Shown here piece by piece: positions 42,437-50,799 of a stretch of 64,000 nt of DNA. Under the pieces are notes generated by a model that was not told the DNA's origin, ran no database searches, and was given only the letters and a program-made list of their open reading frames with translations. Source of the DNA: JAJXUB01 sp047974805 (GTDB lineage: Bacteria; Actinomycetota; Actinomycetes; Actinomycetales; Dermatophilaceae); assembly GCA_047974805.1 (NCBI GenBank), contig JBKECS010000004.1:13621-77620 (forward strand). The letters are read 5' to 3'. Positions within the stretch are counted from its first letter, which is position 1; each line of letters opens with the position of its first letter. The position numbers were made by a program, and so were the translations under genes.

Positions 42437-42577
42437 CGGCCGACCCCGCCGTCCTCGAATGTGCGCATGCGCCTCATCGTGCCAGGGACCTGCGGAATCC
42501 ATGCCAACTCGGTAACCAGCTCGACGCGCCACGCCTAAGGTGGTCCGCGTGTGCGGCCCCGACTGGAAGGTGATCGT

Positions 42578-43339
42578 ATGCCCACCTGGCTGACGGCGGT
42601 ATCGGTGCTGTCCGTGGCCGCCGGCCTGGTGTGCGCGGCCTGGATCGCACTCGATGTGCGCCGTCGCCCACAGCCGATGCGGATCATGGCCCTCGTCTGG
42701 CCGATCAGCGCCCTATATGCCGGACCTGTACTGCTGTGGTTCTACCGGAGGCACGGCCGCTCCCCGGCAGCTGACGCGTCGTCCGATGCCGAGCTGTCCA
42801 GCATGGACGGGTCCGACATTGCCATGTCAGGCGCCTCCATGATGACGATGCCGGCGCACAGCCACCGGGTCGGGGTCGCGACCGATGCCCTGCACTGTGG
42901 GGCTGGCTGCACCCTGGGCGACATCAACGCCGAGACCGCCGCCTATCTCGCACCGGGCACGCTCGCCGTATTCGGCTACCCGGGCCTCTTCAACGAGCCC
43001 ATGTTTGCCACCTGGGTGCTCGACTTCATCCTGGCCTTCGGCTTCGGCATCGCCTTCCAATACTTCGCCATCGCCCCGATGCGCGGCCTGGGACTGCGCG
43101 ACGGCCTGATCGCCGCGCTCAAGGCGGACGCCCTGTCGCTGACCGCCTGGCAGATCGGGATGTACGGCCTCATGGCCATCGCGATGTTCGGCCTCTTCCG
43201 CCCGCTCCTCGGGCAGATGCCGCAGGCGAGCTCACCGGTGTTCTGGTTCGTCATGCAGGTGTCCATGATGGCCGGCTTCGTCACGGCCTACCCGATGAAT
43301 GCCTGGCTCATCCTGCGCGGAATCAAGGACTCGATGTGA
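42578..43339 (+). CDS. DUF4396 membrane protein
   Basis: ATG 42578 has GGAAGG upstream. The 253-residue protein has four to five helices; its C-terminal half is DUF4396-like (DALHCGAGCTLGDINAETAAYL, FAIAPMRGLGLRDGLIAALKADALSLTAWQIGMYG, MQVSMMAGFVTAYPMNAWLI). The centre holds a Met/Ser/Asp-rich loop (MSGASMMTMPAHSHR) and a CGAGC motif, both suggesting soft-metal contact, perhaps copper. Function of the family is unknown. Confidence 0.75.
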   Translation: MPTWLTAVSVLSVAAGLVCAAWIALDVRRRPQPMRIMALVWPISALYAGPVLLWFYRRHGRSPAADASSDAELSSMDGSDIAMSGASMMTMPAHSHRVGVATDALHCGAGCTLGDINAETAAYLAPGTLAVFGYPGLFNEPMFATWVLDFILAFGFGIAFQYFAIAPMRGLGLRDGLIAALKADALSLTAWQIGMYGLMAIAMFGLFRPLLGQMPQASSPVFWFVMQVSMMAGFVTAYPMNAWLILRGIKDSM

Positions 43340-43402
43340 GCCGCTGAGGACAAGGTTTGAGAAGGTATGCGGCAACGCATGGACGCTACATAAGGGGGCA
43401 GC

Positions 43403-44476
43403 ATGAGCGAGGCGGCTTCGCCGATCGGCCCGGACGACGTCACCGGCCTGCCAGTGCTCGACTTGTCGCTGTTGGACGACCCCGGCACCGCCGGTGGCTT
43501 TGTCGACGCGTTGCGGGCCGCGACCCGCGACTGGGGGTTCTTCTACGTCGTCGGGCACGGCATACCGGAGCAGCTGCAGACCGACCTCATCGCGGTCGCA
43601 CGGGACTTCTTCGCCCTCCCGACCTACCGGAAGAACGCCATCCACATGGTCAACAGCCCGCATTTTCGCGGCTACACCGGGGTCGGGAACGAGATCACCC
43701 GTGGCGCTCCTGACCTGCGCGAACAGCTCGACATTGGCGCGGAGCAACCGGCGATCACCGGCTCGGAGGAGGCGTGGACCATCCTCGTCGGGCCGAATCA
43801 GTGGCCCTCGGACATCCCCGAGTTCGAACCGACCGTGCAAGCCTGGCGTGCCGAGTGCGAACGGGTTGCCCGCACGCTTATGGGGGCTTGGTTGACCGCG
43901 CTCGGACAGGACGATCACTCCCTCGACGCGGCCTTCGACCCCCCGAGCGAACTCATCAAGGTCGTCCGCTATCCGCAGGTGGACCCCGGCGGTGCCGAGC
44001 AGGTCACCGGCGCCGACGGCGCCACCTTCCAGGGCGTCGGGGCACACAAGGACTCCGGCATGCTCACCCTCGTGTTCGTCGAGCCGGGCAAGGCCGGGTT
44101 GCAGGTGGACAAGGACGGGCAGTGGCTCGACGCGACCCCGCTGCCAGGAGCGTTCATCGTCAACATCGGGGAACTACTCGAGTCCCTCACGAACGGCTAC
44201 CTCAAGGCGACGACGCACCGGGTCGTCTCCCCCACCGACGGCGACCGGATCAGCGTGCCGTACTTCTTCAACCCCGGCTTCGGCGCGCACCTTCAACCGT
44301 GGACACTGCCAGAGGCGTACGCCGCCGCCGCACCGGGTGTCACTCAGGACCCACTCAACCCGATCCACGCCAACCAGTCCGAGAACTACCTGAAGTCCCG
44401 GCTGCGCAGTCACCCCGATGTCGCCGCGCGCCACCACCCCGACCTCATCGGCCGCTACGACCTCGATCGCGGCTAA
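43403..44476 (+). CDS. 2-oxoglutarate/Fe(II)-dependent oxygenase, isopenicillin-N-synthase-like
   Basis: ATG 43403 follows an AAGGGGG site. The 357-residue protein has the DIOX_N domain (LPVLDLSLLDDPGTAGG, WGFFYVVGHGIP) and the jelly-roll with Fe ligands in GAHKDSGMLTLVF (HxD written HKD) and ATTHRVVSP, and the co-substrate RxS in DRISVPYFFNPG. Bacterial members of this IPNS-like clade act on diverse small molecules; none can be assigned here. No biosynthetic cluster surrounds it. Its stop overlaps that of the convergent gene. Confidence 0.85.
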   Translation: MSEAASPIGPDDVTGLPVLDLSLLDDPGTAGGFVDALRAATRDWGFFYVVGHGIPEQLQTDLIAVARDFFALPTYRKNAIHMVNSPHFRGYTGVGNEITRGAPDLREQLDIGAEQPAITGSEEAWTILVGPNQWPSDIPEFEPTVQAWRAECERVARTLMGAWLTALGQDDHSLDAAFDPPSELIKVVRYPQVDPGGAEQVTGADGATFQGVGAHKDSGMLTLVFVEPGKAGLQVDKDGQWLDATPLPGAFIVNIGELLESLTNGYLKATTHRVVSPTDGDRISVPYFFNPGFGAHLQPWTLPEAYAAAAPGVTQDPLNPIHANQSENYLKSRLRSHPDVAARHHPDLIGRYDLDRG

Positions 44477-44934
44477 CGGGTCCTGCCCTCGCGGAGCATC
44501 TCGAGCGCCTTCTCGATCCTTCCGGTGCGCGTCTGCGTCCTTTTCGCCTCGGTGATCCACCGGACATACTCCTTCCGGTGGCTCGGTGCCATGCCCTCGT
44601 ATGCCGTCCGCGCCGTCGAATCCCCGGCGAGCGCGGCAGCAAAGTCCTCAGGCAGCTCGACCTCACGCGGGGCCTCATCGAGCACCACCTCGATGGGCAG
44701 CACCTGCCCCATGGTCAGCCCGGCCGCCTCGCGGATCTCCTTGCGCAACCCGATGAGGTTCTGCCCGCCCATCCGGGACAGCCGTAGGGCATAGGAGGCG
44801 CCGTTGACCGTGACCGTTACCGGGAAGGCCTTCATGCCACCCCCGAGCTCAGCCACCTCGTCGTCGGTCAGCACAAAGGCTGCCGCCGGTCCCATCGGCA
44901 CGACCTCGGCGTCGCGCCGCAGCGTATGCGTCAT
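44473..44934 (-). CDS. DUF1905 + YdeI/OmpD-associated family protein
   Basis: From ATG 44934 the 153-residue protein has an N-terminal DUF1905-like beta domain (VTVNGASYALRLSRMGGQNLIGLRKEIREAAGL) and a C-terminal YdeI-type helix pair (FAAALAGDSTARTAYEGMAPSHRKEYVRWITEAKRTQTRTGRIEKALEML). The family has been linked to bacteriocin resistance, but the biochemical role is unknown. It is divergent from the crotonase gene. Confidence 0.8.
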   Translation of the reverse strand: MTHTLRRDAEVVPMGPAAAFVLTDDEVAELGGGMKAFPVTVTVNGASYALRLSRMGGQNLIGLRKEIREAAGLTMGQVLPIEVVLDEAPREVELPEDFAAALAGDSTARTAYEGMAPSHRKEYVRWITEAKRTQTRTGRIEKALEMLREGRTR

Positions 44935-44976
44935 GTCGGCACACGCTAGCCGACCCATGATCCGGTGACCGCCGTC

Positions 44977-44982
44977 TACGAT
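44977..44982 (+). promoter_or_regulatory. Leaderless -10 box of the crotonase gene
   Basis: TACGAT lies 7 nt before GTG 44990, with no Shine-Dalgarno sequence between. Confidence 0.45.
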
Positions 44983-44989
44983 CCGAAGC

Positions 44990-45799
44990 GTGGCCAATTC
45001 ACCCGAGCACTCACCCGACCAACGTCGACCCTCACCTGAGGAATCCGACCTCCAGATCGCCCGCGCCGGCGGCGTCGTCACCGTCACGCTCAACCGGCCA
45101 CACCGGCACAATGCGCTCACCGAGGCTATGTATGCGGCGCTGACCGACCTCTTCGCGAACCTGGCCACCGACGACAGCGCCCGCGTGCTCGTCATCCGCG
45201 GCGCGGGGGGCAAGGCCTTCGCCGCGGGGAACGAGATCACCGACTTCCTCTCCCACGACCCGGTCCCCTACGAGGCATGGATCCGGCAAATGATGGCCGC
45301 CCTCCATGCGTTGCCGCAGGTCACCGTCGCCGCCATCGACGGGGTCTGTGTCGGTGGCGGACTCGGCATCGCGACCCACTGCGATCTGCGTCTGGCCACA
45401 CCGCACAGCAGGTTCGGCTACCCGATCGCCCGCAGCCTCGGCAACGCGTTGGCCGCTGAGCTGCTCTACCGTTGCGCCGCGGTCTTCGGGCAGTCACTGA
45501 CCGGCCACATGCTGCTCACTGCCCGCCTCGTCGACGCCGACCGCGCGTATGCCGTCGGCGCACTGACGGAACTGACCGAGGATCTGGACGCCTCGCTGGC
45601 GGCCCTCCTCGGTGAACTCACCGTTCTGTCCGGGGTCACCCAGCGCGCGGCCAAGCACCAGTTGCGCCACCTCGCGGCCCGGATGGAACAGGCGCCCGCC
45701 GATGACGGCGAGCTGTTGCATACAGTGTACTCGGGTCCGGATTTCGCCGAGGGCGTCCGTGCCTTCAGCGCCAAGGAGAAGCCAACTTTCGGGGGGTAG
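44990..45799 (+). CDS. Enoyl-CoA hydratase/isomerase (crotonase) family protein
   Basis: The 269-residue protein shows VVTVTLNRPHRHNALTEAMY, the first oxyanion-hole strand GKAFAAGNEITDFL and the second IDGVCVGGGLGIATHCDLRLA. At the position of the second catalytic Glu (usually PE.GL.PG) it reads YPIARSLGNALAAEL, so a classical hydratase mechanism is doubtful; other crotonases (dehalogenases, isomerases, decarboxylases) lack it too. The C-terminal tail GVRAFSAKEKPTF is typical. It is not linked to other fatty-acid genes. Confidence 0.85.
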   Translation: MANSPEHSPDQRRPSPEESDLQIARAGGVVTVTLNRPHRHNALTEAMYAALTDLFANLATDDSARVLVIRGAGGKAFAAGNEITDFLSHDPVPYEAWIRQMMAALHALPQVTVAAIDGVCVGGGLGIATHCDLRLATPHSRFGYPIARSLGNALAAELLYRCAAVFGQSLTGHMLLTARLVDADRAYAVGALTELTEDLDASLAALLGELTVLSGVTQRAAKHQLRHLAARMEQAPADDGELLHTVYSGPDFAEGVRAFSAKEKPTFGG

Positions 45800-45868
45800 C
45801 CGTGGCGGCCTTTCGCGGGACAACCGATCGGATGCCCGCACGGACCACGAACGCACAGGAGGACAACC

Positions 45869-46663
45869 ATGCCCTATGTGGAGATTCCCGTCGCAGGCGG
45901 ATCCGCCGAGGCCTATCTGGCCCTGCCCGATGACCGACCCGAGGCCGCCGGCCGCCCGGCCGATCAGGTGCCCGGGGTGGTGTTGTTCAGCGACGCGATC
46001 GGATTGCGGCCCCGCATCGCGCAGATGGCCGACCGGATCGCCTCCTGGGGATATGTCGTGTTGGCGCCCAACCTGTTCCACCAGGCCGGGCGCGCCGCCG
46101 ACATCGGTCCCACCGAAGATCTGCGTGAGCCCGGTGCGCGCGACCGGTTCGGCCCGGCGATGATGGCCCTCATCCGGGGGCTGAGCACGCCCGACTCCCT
46201 GTCCGACACGGGGGATTATCTGGCCGCGCTGCGCCGTCAGAACACTGTTTCCGACGGCCCGATCGGAGCCGTCGGATATTGCCTGGGTGCGCGGCTCGCC
46301 ACCCGCGCGGCCGGGGAGTATGCCCGGGACGTCACCGCCGTCGGTGGGTTCCACGGCGGTGGGCTGGTTACCCCGGCCGGAGACAGCCCCCATCTGTGGA
46401 TCGAGCGCTCCGAGGCGGCATACGTCTATGGTCACGCCGACCAGGACCGGTCCATGGGACCCGAGGCGATCGCCACTCTCGGTGCCGCCCTGGAACGGGC
46501 CGGGCGGCCGGCGACCAACACCGTCTACCGCGGGGCGTTGCACGGGTACACCATGGCCGACACGTCGGTCTTCGACGAGGACGCGTGCGAACGTCATTTT
46601 GCCGAGCTGCGGTCACTCTTCGACCGAACGCTGACGTCTGGCGAGTGGTCCCGGCCATCCTGA
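45869..46663 (+). CDS. Dienelactone hydrolase family protein
   Basis: ATG 45869 has a strong AGGAGG 6-7 nt upstream. The 264-residue alpha/beta hydrolase has the Cys nucleophile in GAVGYCLGARLATRA, the acid in YGHADQDRSMGPE and the His in YRGALHGYTM, a dienelactone-hydrolase triad. Substrates of this family range from dienelactones to carboxymethylenebutenolide and other lactones. It precedes a PPOX gene by 31 bp, probably in the same transcript. Confidence 0.88.
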   Translation: MPYVEIPVAGGSAEAYLALPDDRPEAAGRPADQVPGVVLFSDAIGLRPRIAQMADRIASWGYVVLAPNLFHQAGRAADIGPTEDLREPGARDRFGPAMMALIRGLSTPDSLSDTGDYLAALRRQNTVSDGPIGAVGYCLGARLATRAAGEYARDVTAVGGFHGGGLVTPAGDSPHLWIERSEAAYVYGHADQDRSMGPEAIATLGAALERAGRPATNTVYRGALHGYTMADTSVFDEDACERHFAELRSLFDRTLTSGEWSRPS

Positions 46664-46694
46664 CCGCACATCGCACCTGACGAGAAGGAATCCC

Positions 46695-47255
46695 ATGGCT
46701 CAGCAATTCGAGGAGATCAGCCCGCGTCTTGGCGAGTTCATCGCGCGTCAACCGATGTTCTTCGTCGCCACCGCGGCGCGCGACGGACGGGTCAACGTCT
46801 CCCCCAAGGGGTACGAGAGCTTGCGGGTGCTCGGGCCGAACCGGGTGGTATGGCTCAACCTCACCGGCAGCGGCAACGAAACCGCCGGTCATCTGCTGGA
46901 CTCGCCCCGGATGACGCTGATGTTCTGTTCCTTTCAGCGGCAGCCGCTCATCCTGCGCCTCTACGGCACCGCACGAGCAGTGCATCGCCGCGATCCGGAT
47001 TGGGCAGACCTGGCCGGGTTGTTCCCGCCGGACGTGGGCGCCCGCACCGTCTTCGATGTCACGGTCGAGATGGTGCAGACTTCGTGCGGGTATGCCGTGC
47101 CGCTGATGACCCTCGACGGCGAACGTGACCTGTTGCGGACGTGGTCGGCCAAGAAGGGCGAGGACGGGATCGTCGACTATTGGCGCGACAAGAACCAGTC
47201 GACCATCGACGGTGCCCCCACCGGGTTGCCGATCGAGCCCAGGTCGGGCCGGTGA
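46695..47255 (+). CDS. Pyridoxamine-5'-phosphate-oxidase-fold (PPOX) protein
   Basis: ATG 46695 has GAGAAGGAA upstream. The 186-residue split-barrel protein has FFVATAARDGRVNVSPKGYESLRVLGPNRVVWLNLTGSGNETAGHLLDSPRMTLMF, the cofactor (FMN or F420) site. The family is often annotated pyridoxamine oxidase but includes many F420/FMN-binding proteins. The true reaction is not known. Confidence 0.83.
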   Translation: MAQQFEEISPRLGEFIARQPMFFVATAARDGRVNVSPKGYESLRVLGPNRVVWLNLTGSGNETAGHLLDSPRMTLMFCSFQRQPLILRLYGTARAVHRRDPDWADLAGLFPPDVGARTVFDVTVEMVQTSCGYAVPLMTLDGERDLLRTWSAKKGEDGIVDYWRDKNQSTIDGAPTGLPIEPRSGR

Positions 47256-47302
47256 GCGAGGGGGCCGAGTGACGCGGGTTTGTGTCGAGGCGCGCACAGG
47301 CA

Positions 47303-47308
47303 TACCGT
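47303..47308 (+). promoter_or_regulatory. Leaderless -10 box of the pirin gene
   Basis: TACCGT lies exactly 6 nt before GTG 47315. It is embedded in a GGCATAC copy. Confidence 0.5.
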
Positions 47309-47314
47309 GAAGTA

Positions 47315-48343
47315 GTGGAAAATAAAACTTCTTTGGGGGCGGCACCACCCATCCTGCAGACCGTCCCGCTGGACTTCCGCTGGCCCGCACTGAGCCCCTT
47401 CCTCTTTTGTGTCCACCACGTCGATCATTACCCGCCCGCCAATGACAGCCTCGGGCCGGACGCCTCGCTGGCCGGGCGCGACATCGGCCAGGACTTCGCC
47501 GGCATCGACAACTGGCGGATGTATCACGGCGACACCGTGCCCGGCTTCCCGGGGCACCCGCACCGCGGGTTCGAAACCGTGACCTATGTTCGGCGAGGTC
47601 TGATCGATCACGCGGACTCCAAGGGTGCCTCGGCCCGCTACGGCCGCGGCGACGTCCAGTGGTTGACCGCCGGCTCGGGCGTCCAGCATGCCGAGATGTT
47701 CCCGCTGCTGGACCAGGAAGGGCCGAATCCGCTGGAGCTGTTCCAGATCTGGTTGAACCTCCCGGCTGAAGACAAGAGCGCCGACGCATTCTTCGAGATG
47801 TTCTGGGACGGCGACATCCCGCGCGTAACCGCCGAGGGAGTGTCTGTCACCGTCATCGCAGGAGCGTTAGAGGGTCTGACCCCGCCCCAGCCGCCACCGC
47901 ATTCCTGGGCCGCGCGGCCCGACACCGATGTGGCCATCTGGCACATCGTCATGGACCCCGGGTCGACCTGGACCCTGCCCCCGGCCCGTTTCGAGGATAC
48001 CGGACGGGTGCTCTACCTCTTCGAGGGCGAGGGCATCGAGATCTCCGGGCAGGGGATATCCGCACGCACCGGTGCCGTGCTCGACCCCACCCGAGCCGCG
48101 ACGTTGACCAGCACAGGGCACACCGAGATGCTCATCCTTCAGGGGCGCCCCATCGACGAACCGGTCGCCACCCATGGCCCCTTCGTCATGAACACCCAGG
48201 ACGAGATCGTCCAGGCATTCGAGGACTATCGGCGCACCCAGTTCGGCGGATGGCCCTGGGATCGTCCGGATCCCGTTCATGGCACGGACCCCGCGCACTT
48301 CGCCAGGTACCCCGATGGCACGGTCCGTCGCCCGGGCTTGTGA
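47315..48343 (+). CDS. Pirin-family bicupin protein
   Basis: The 342-residue protein has the pirin metal site in HPHRGFETVTYVRRGLIDH and WLTAGSGVQHAEMF (His ligands and Glu), and a C-terminal pirin domain (LYLFEGEGIEISG, MLILQGRPIDEPVATHGPFVMNT). Bacterial pirins are Fe-binding quercetinases or regulators of central enzymes. It is longer than typical pirins (about 290 residues). The leaderless GTG 47315 fits the homologous start. Confidence 0.88.
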   Translation: MENKTSLGAAPPILQTVPLDFRWPALSPFLFCVHHVDHYPPANDSLGPDASLAGRDIGQDFAGIDNWRMYHGDTVPGFPGHPHRGFETVTYVRRGLIDHADSKGASARYGRGDVQWLTAGSGVQHAEMFPLLDQEGPNPLELFQIWLNLPAEDKSADAFFEMFWDGDIPRVTAEGVSVTVIAGALEGLTPPQPPPHSWAARPDTDVAIWHIVMDPGSTWTLPPARFEDTGRVLYLFEGEGIEISGQGISARTGAVLDPTRAATLTSTGHTEMLILQGRPIDEPVATHGPFVMNTQDEIVQAFEDYRRTQFGGWPWDRPDPVHGTDPAHFARYPDGTVRRPGL

Positions 48344-48370
48344 GGTCGGCCTCGCCCGGACGCGGCTGCG

Positions 48371-48649
48371 TCAGCGGTAGAAGGCGACCGACATCACCGC
48401 AGCGGCGGATGGTTCCACGTGATGCGGCATGTCTGAGCGGATGACGAGTTCGCCACCGGTCGGTACGAGGTGACGATCCCCGGACTCCTCCTCGACGAAG
48501 GTCACCTCCCCGGCATGCACGCGCAGGAGGCCCCACACCCCGCTGGCCACTTGATGGGCCCCGCGGAGCCCGGTCGGAACCTGTTCGGCCGTCCAGCGCG
48601 GCGTCTCCCGCACCCACTCAACCGACTCAGGTAGCTCCCCGATGCGCAT
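48371..48649 (-). CDS. DUF1971/TehB-like cupin protein
   Basis: The 92-residue protein (ATG 48649) reads RIGELPESVEWVRETPRW, LLRVHAGEVTFVEEES and LVIRSDMPHHVEPSAAAVMSVAFYR, the single small beta-barrel of the DUF1971/tellurite-resistance family. Whether it gives tellurite tolerance is unknown. It starts 2 bp after the stop of the preceding minus-strand gene, so they share a transcript. Confidence 0.8.
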   Translation of the reverse strand: MRIGELPESVEWVRETPRWTAEQVPTGLRGAHQVASGVWGLLRVHAGEVTFVEEESGDRHLVPTGGELVIRSDMPHHVEPSAAAVMSVAFYR

Positions 48650-48651
48650 CA

Positions 48652-49065
48652 CTATCCTCCTCGAAGTCGCCGAGCGGGCCACCATCGGTGCCACCATCGG
48701 CCGATGTGCCCGCCGTCGTCGGACCAACTCAGGATGGCCACGTTGCTCGGCAGCCTGTCCCCGTCGAGCACCAGCCTCGGATCGACGCCGTGCTCGACGG
48801 CGCGCCGCACTCGGTGGGCGACAGCTTGTGCCGCGAGGTGTCCCGGAGGGTGGTGGACCCCGGTGACGCTTTCGCGGGTATCGCGCTCACCAGTGGCGAT
48901 ACCGTCGCGGATGACACCAGCAAGGTCGTCCATGGCGCGGTTCATCTCAGCGCGGCTGCTGTAGGCGGCAACGGTGACGTGACGCCGCTGGCGGCGCTGC
49001 GGATCGTAGCGGTAATGCCGGACGATCCAACGATCCAGACTGTCGTCCTCCGGATCAATCTCCAT
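48652..49065 (-). CDS. Hypothetical actinobacterial protein
   Basis: The 137-residue protein starts EIDPEDDSLDRWIVRHYRYDP and has an Arg-rich beta strand (RRQRRHVTVAAYSS), a helix (AEMNRAMDDLAGVIRDGI) and a Trp-rich C-terminus (GGHIGRWWHRWWP). It has no signal peptide or membrane helix. I recognise no family. It is co-directional with the DUF1971 gene 2 bp downstream. Confidence 0.6.
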   Translation of the reverse strand: MEIDPEDDSLDRWIVRHYRYDPQRRQRRHVTVAAYSSRAEMNRAMDDLAGVIRDGIATGERDTRESVTGVHHPPGHLAAQAVAHRVRRAVEHGVDPRLVLDGDRLPSNVAILSWSDDGGHIGRWWHRWWPARRLRGG

Positions 49066-49160
49066 CGCCCCTCCTGCCGCCGTATGCCTCTTCCTAACCT
49101 ACGGGTCCCCACGGGCAATGGGTAGGGGCAGCGGCCGCATGGGGCTGGGACGAGCGGATA

Positions 49161-50582
49161 TCAGGCCCGCAAGGCCTGGGCGAGCTCGGTGAACTCACCG
49201 ACGAGGGTGGCCATGTCGGCATCCGTATGCGCCAACGACACCAGCCATTGCTCGTCCAGCCCTGGAGGGGTCAGCACGCCCCGGTTGACGCCCCACAACC
49301 AGGACAGCTCCGCGACCCCGAAGTCGGTGGCTTTGTAGTCCCGATAGTTGCGTACTGGAGTGGGCGACCAGGTGACGCACCCCTTGACCCCGAACCCGAC
49401 CGTATGCGCGGGCAGTTCGAACTGATCGATGACCTCGTCCAGGGCTGACATGGCTCGCACGTTGACGGCTTCGGCAGCATCGAGCGCTCCCGGAGTGCAG
49501 ATCTCGTCGACGGCCGAGGCCGCCGCCATGACCAGCGGGTTGCCGTTGTAGGTGCCGAAGTGCGCCATCCGACCGTCGACAACAACTTCCATAGCCTCAG
49601 CAGTGCCGCCGAAGGCGGCCAAGGGCAGCCCCCCGCCGATGCTCTTCGCCAACGTGATGAGGTCGGGCTTGACGCCGAGGCGCTGGGCGGCACCGGCATA
49701 CCCGGCGGTCAGTCCGGTCTTGACCTCGTCGAAGATCAGGAGCACTCCGTGAGCGTCGCAGGCCGCGCGGACCCCGGCCAGATACCCGGCGTCAGGCAGA
49801 ACGATGGAGAGGTTCTCCACCACCGGCTCCATGACGACGGCGGCGATCTGCGAGCCGTGCGCCTGGAGCAGCCCGGTGAGGTGGTCGAGGTCGTTGTAGG
49901 GGGTGACGAAGACGGTCCCCGCCTCGACGTCGAACGGCACCTCCGCAATGGGGTCCTCCGCTGGACCGATGTCCGCCAACGCCGGCTTCACCGAAACCTG
50001 GAGCGCGTCGTAGCCACCGTGGTAGCCACCCTCGATCTTGACGATCGCCCTTCGCCGAGTCTTGGCGCGGGCGGCCCGGACGGCATACATCAGCGATTCG
50101 GTACCCGAGTTGGTGAAGCGCAGCATGTCCAGACCGAACCGGGCCTTGAACTTCTCGGCGACGGTGGTGGCCGTCGGCGACGGGGTGACGAACAGCGTCC
50201 CGGTGTCGGTCAGCGCCTGGGTGACCCGTTCGACGACGATGGGGTTGAGGTGACCGACGAGCATGGCGCCGAAGCCCATCGACAGGTCGAGCAACTCGCG
50301 GCCGTCGACGTCGGTCAGCCAGGCACCGCGCGCGCTGACGATGGAGACCGGGTAGGGATCCCAATGCTGGAACGAACTGGTCACGCCCAGGGGCAGGGTC
50401 TTGCTGGCCCGTGCGTTGTGCTCTCCGGAGGCCGGGGTGTTCGCGGTGAACCGGTCCCACTCCGCGGCGAGCAGACTCTGCACCCGGTCAGGGTTCAACG
50501 CCCGCGTTACGGCGGGCAGGCGCCGTCGGGTGCCGTACTCGGCCTCGCTGGGAGCCGGGGATCCGGTGGGGACGGCTGTCAT
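49161..50582 (-). CDS. Class III aminotransferase, glutamate-1-semialdehyde aminomutase-like
   Basis: The 473-residue PLP enzyme shows LGVTSSFQHWDPYPVSIVSARGAWLTDVDGRELLDLSMGFGAMLVGH, the Ser-Gly-Thr phosphate site FTNSGTESLMYAVRAAR, GGYHGGYDAL, FDEVKTGL and the PLP Lys in LITLAKSIGGGLPLAAFGG. True HemL is about 430 residues and adjoins heme genes; none are here and the N-terminus is longer, so a catabolic or secondary aminotransferase is more likely. ATG 50582 has GAAGGAA upstream. Confidence 0.83.
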   Translation of the reverse strand: MTAVPTGSPAPSEAEYGTRRRLPAVTRALNPDRVQSLLAAEWDRFTANTPASGEHNARASKTLPLGVTSSFQHWDPYPVSIVSARGAWLTDVDGRELLDLSMGFGAMLVGHLNPIVVERVTQALTDTGTLFVTPSPTATTVAEKFKARFGLDMLRFTNSGTESLMYAVRAARAKTRRRAIVKIEGGYHGGYDALQVSVKPALADIGPAEDPIAEVPFDVEAGTVFVTPYNDLDHLTGLLQAHGSQIAAVVMEPVVENLSIVLPDAGYLAGVRAACDAHGVLLIFDEVKTGLTAGYAGAAQRLGVKPDLITLAKSIGGGLPLAAFGGTAEAMEVVVDGRMAHFGTYNGNPLVMAAASAVDEICTPGALDAAEAVNVRAMSALDEVIDQFELPAHTVGFGVKGCVTWSPTPVRNYRDYKATDFGVAELSWLWGVNRGVLTPPGLDEQWLVSLAHTDADMATLVGEFTELAQALRA

Positions 50583-50799
50583 GGCGATCACGGTTCCTTC
50601 TGCCGCCTCGGCGGCACTCAACACGTCGCGTGCGCGAGTGCGCCTCACTATATCCACGAAACCCCGGAAACAGCATCAATAGATCGTTGATGATGCGCAT
50701 ACGCAATGTGAAATCCACACATGCAACTGATTTCGAAGCCAACTGTTCGTCTGTCTCTGCTCCACGGCGACACCAAGGTAGATGGGTCATGATGGGCCC

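Noticed and set aside
49161..50582. Heme-pathway glutamate-1-semialdehyde aminomutase (hemL)
   Set aside because: The family fits, but the protein is about 40 residues longer than HemL and no heme genes are near, so the symbol was withheld.
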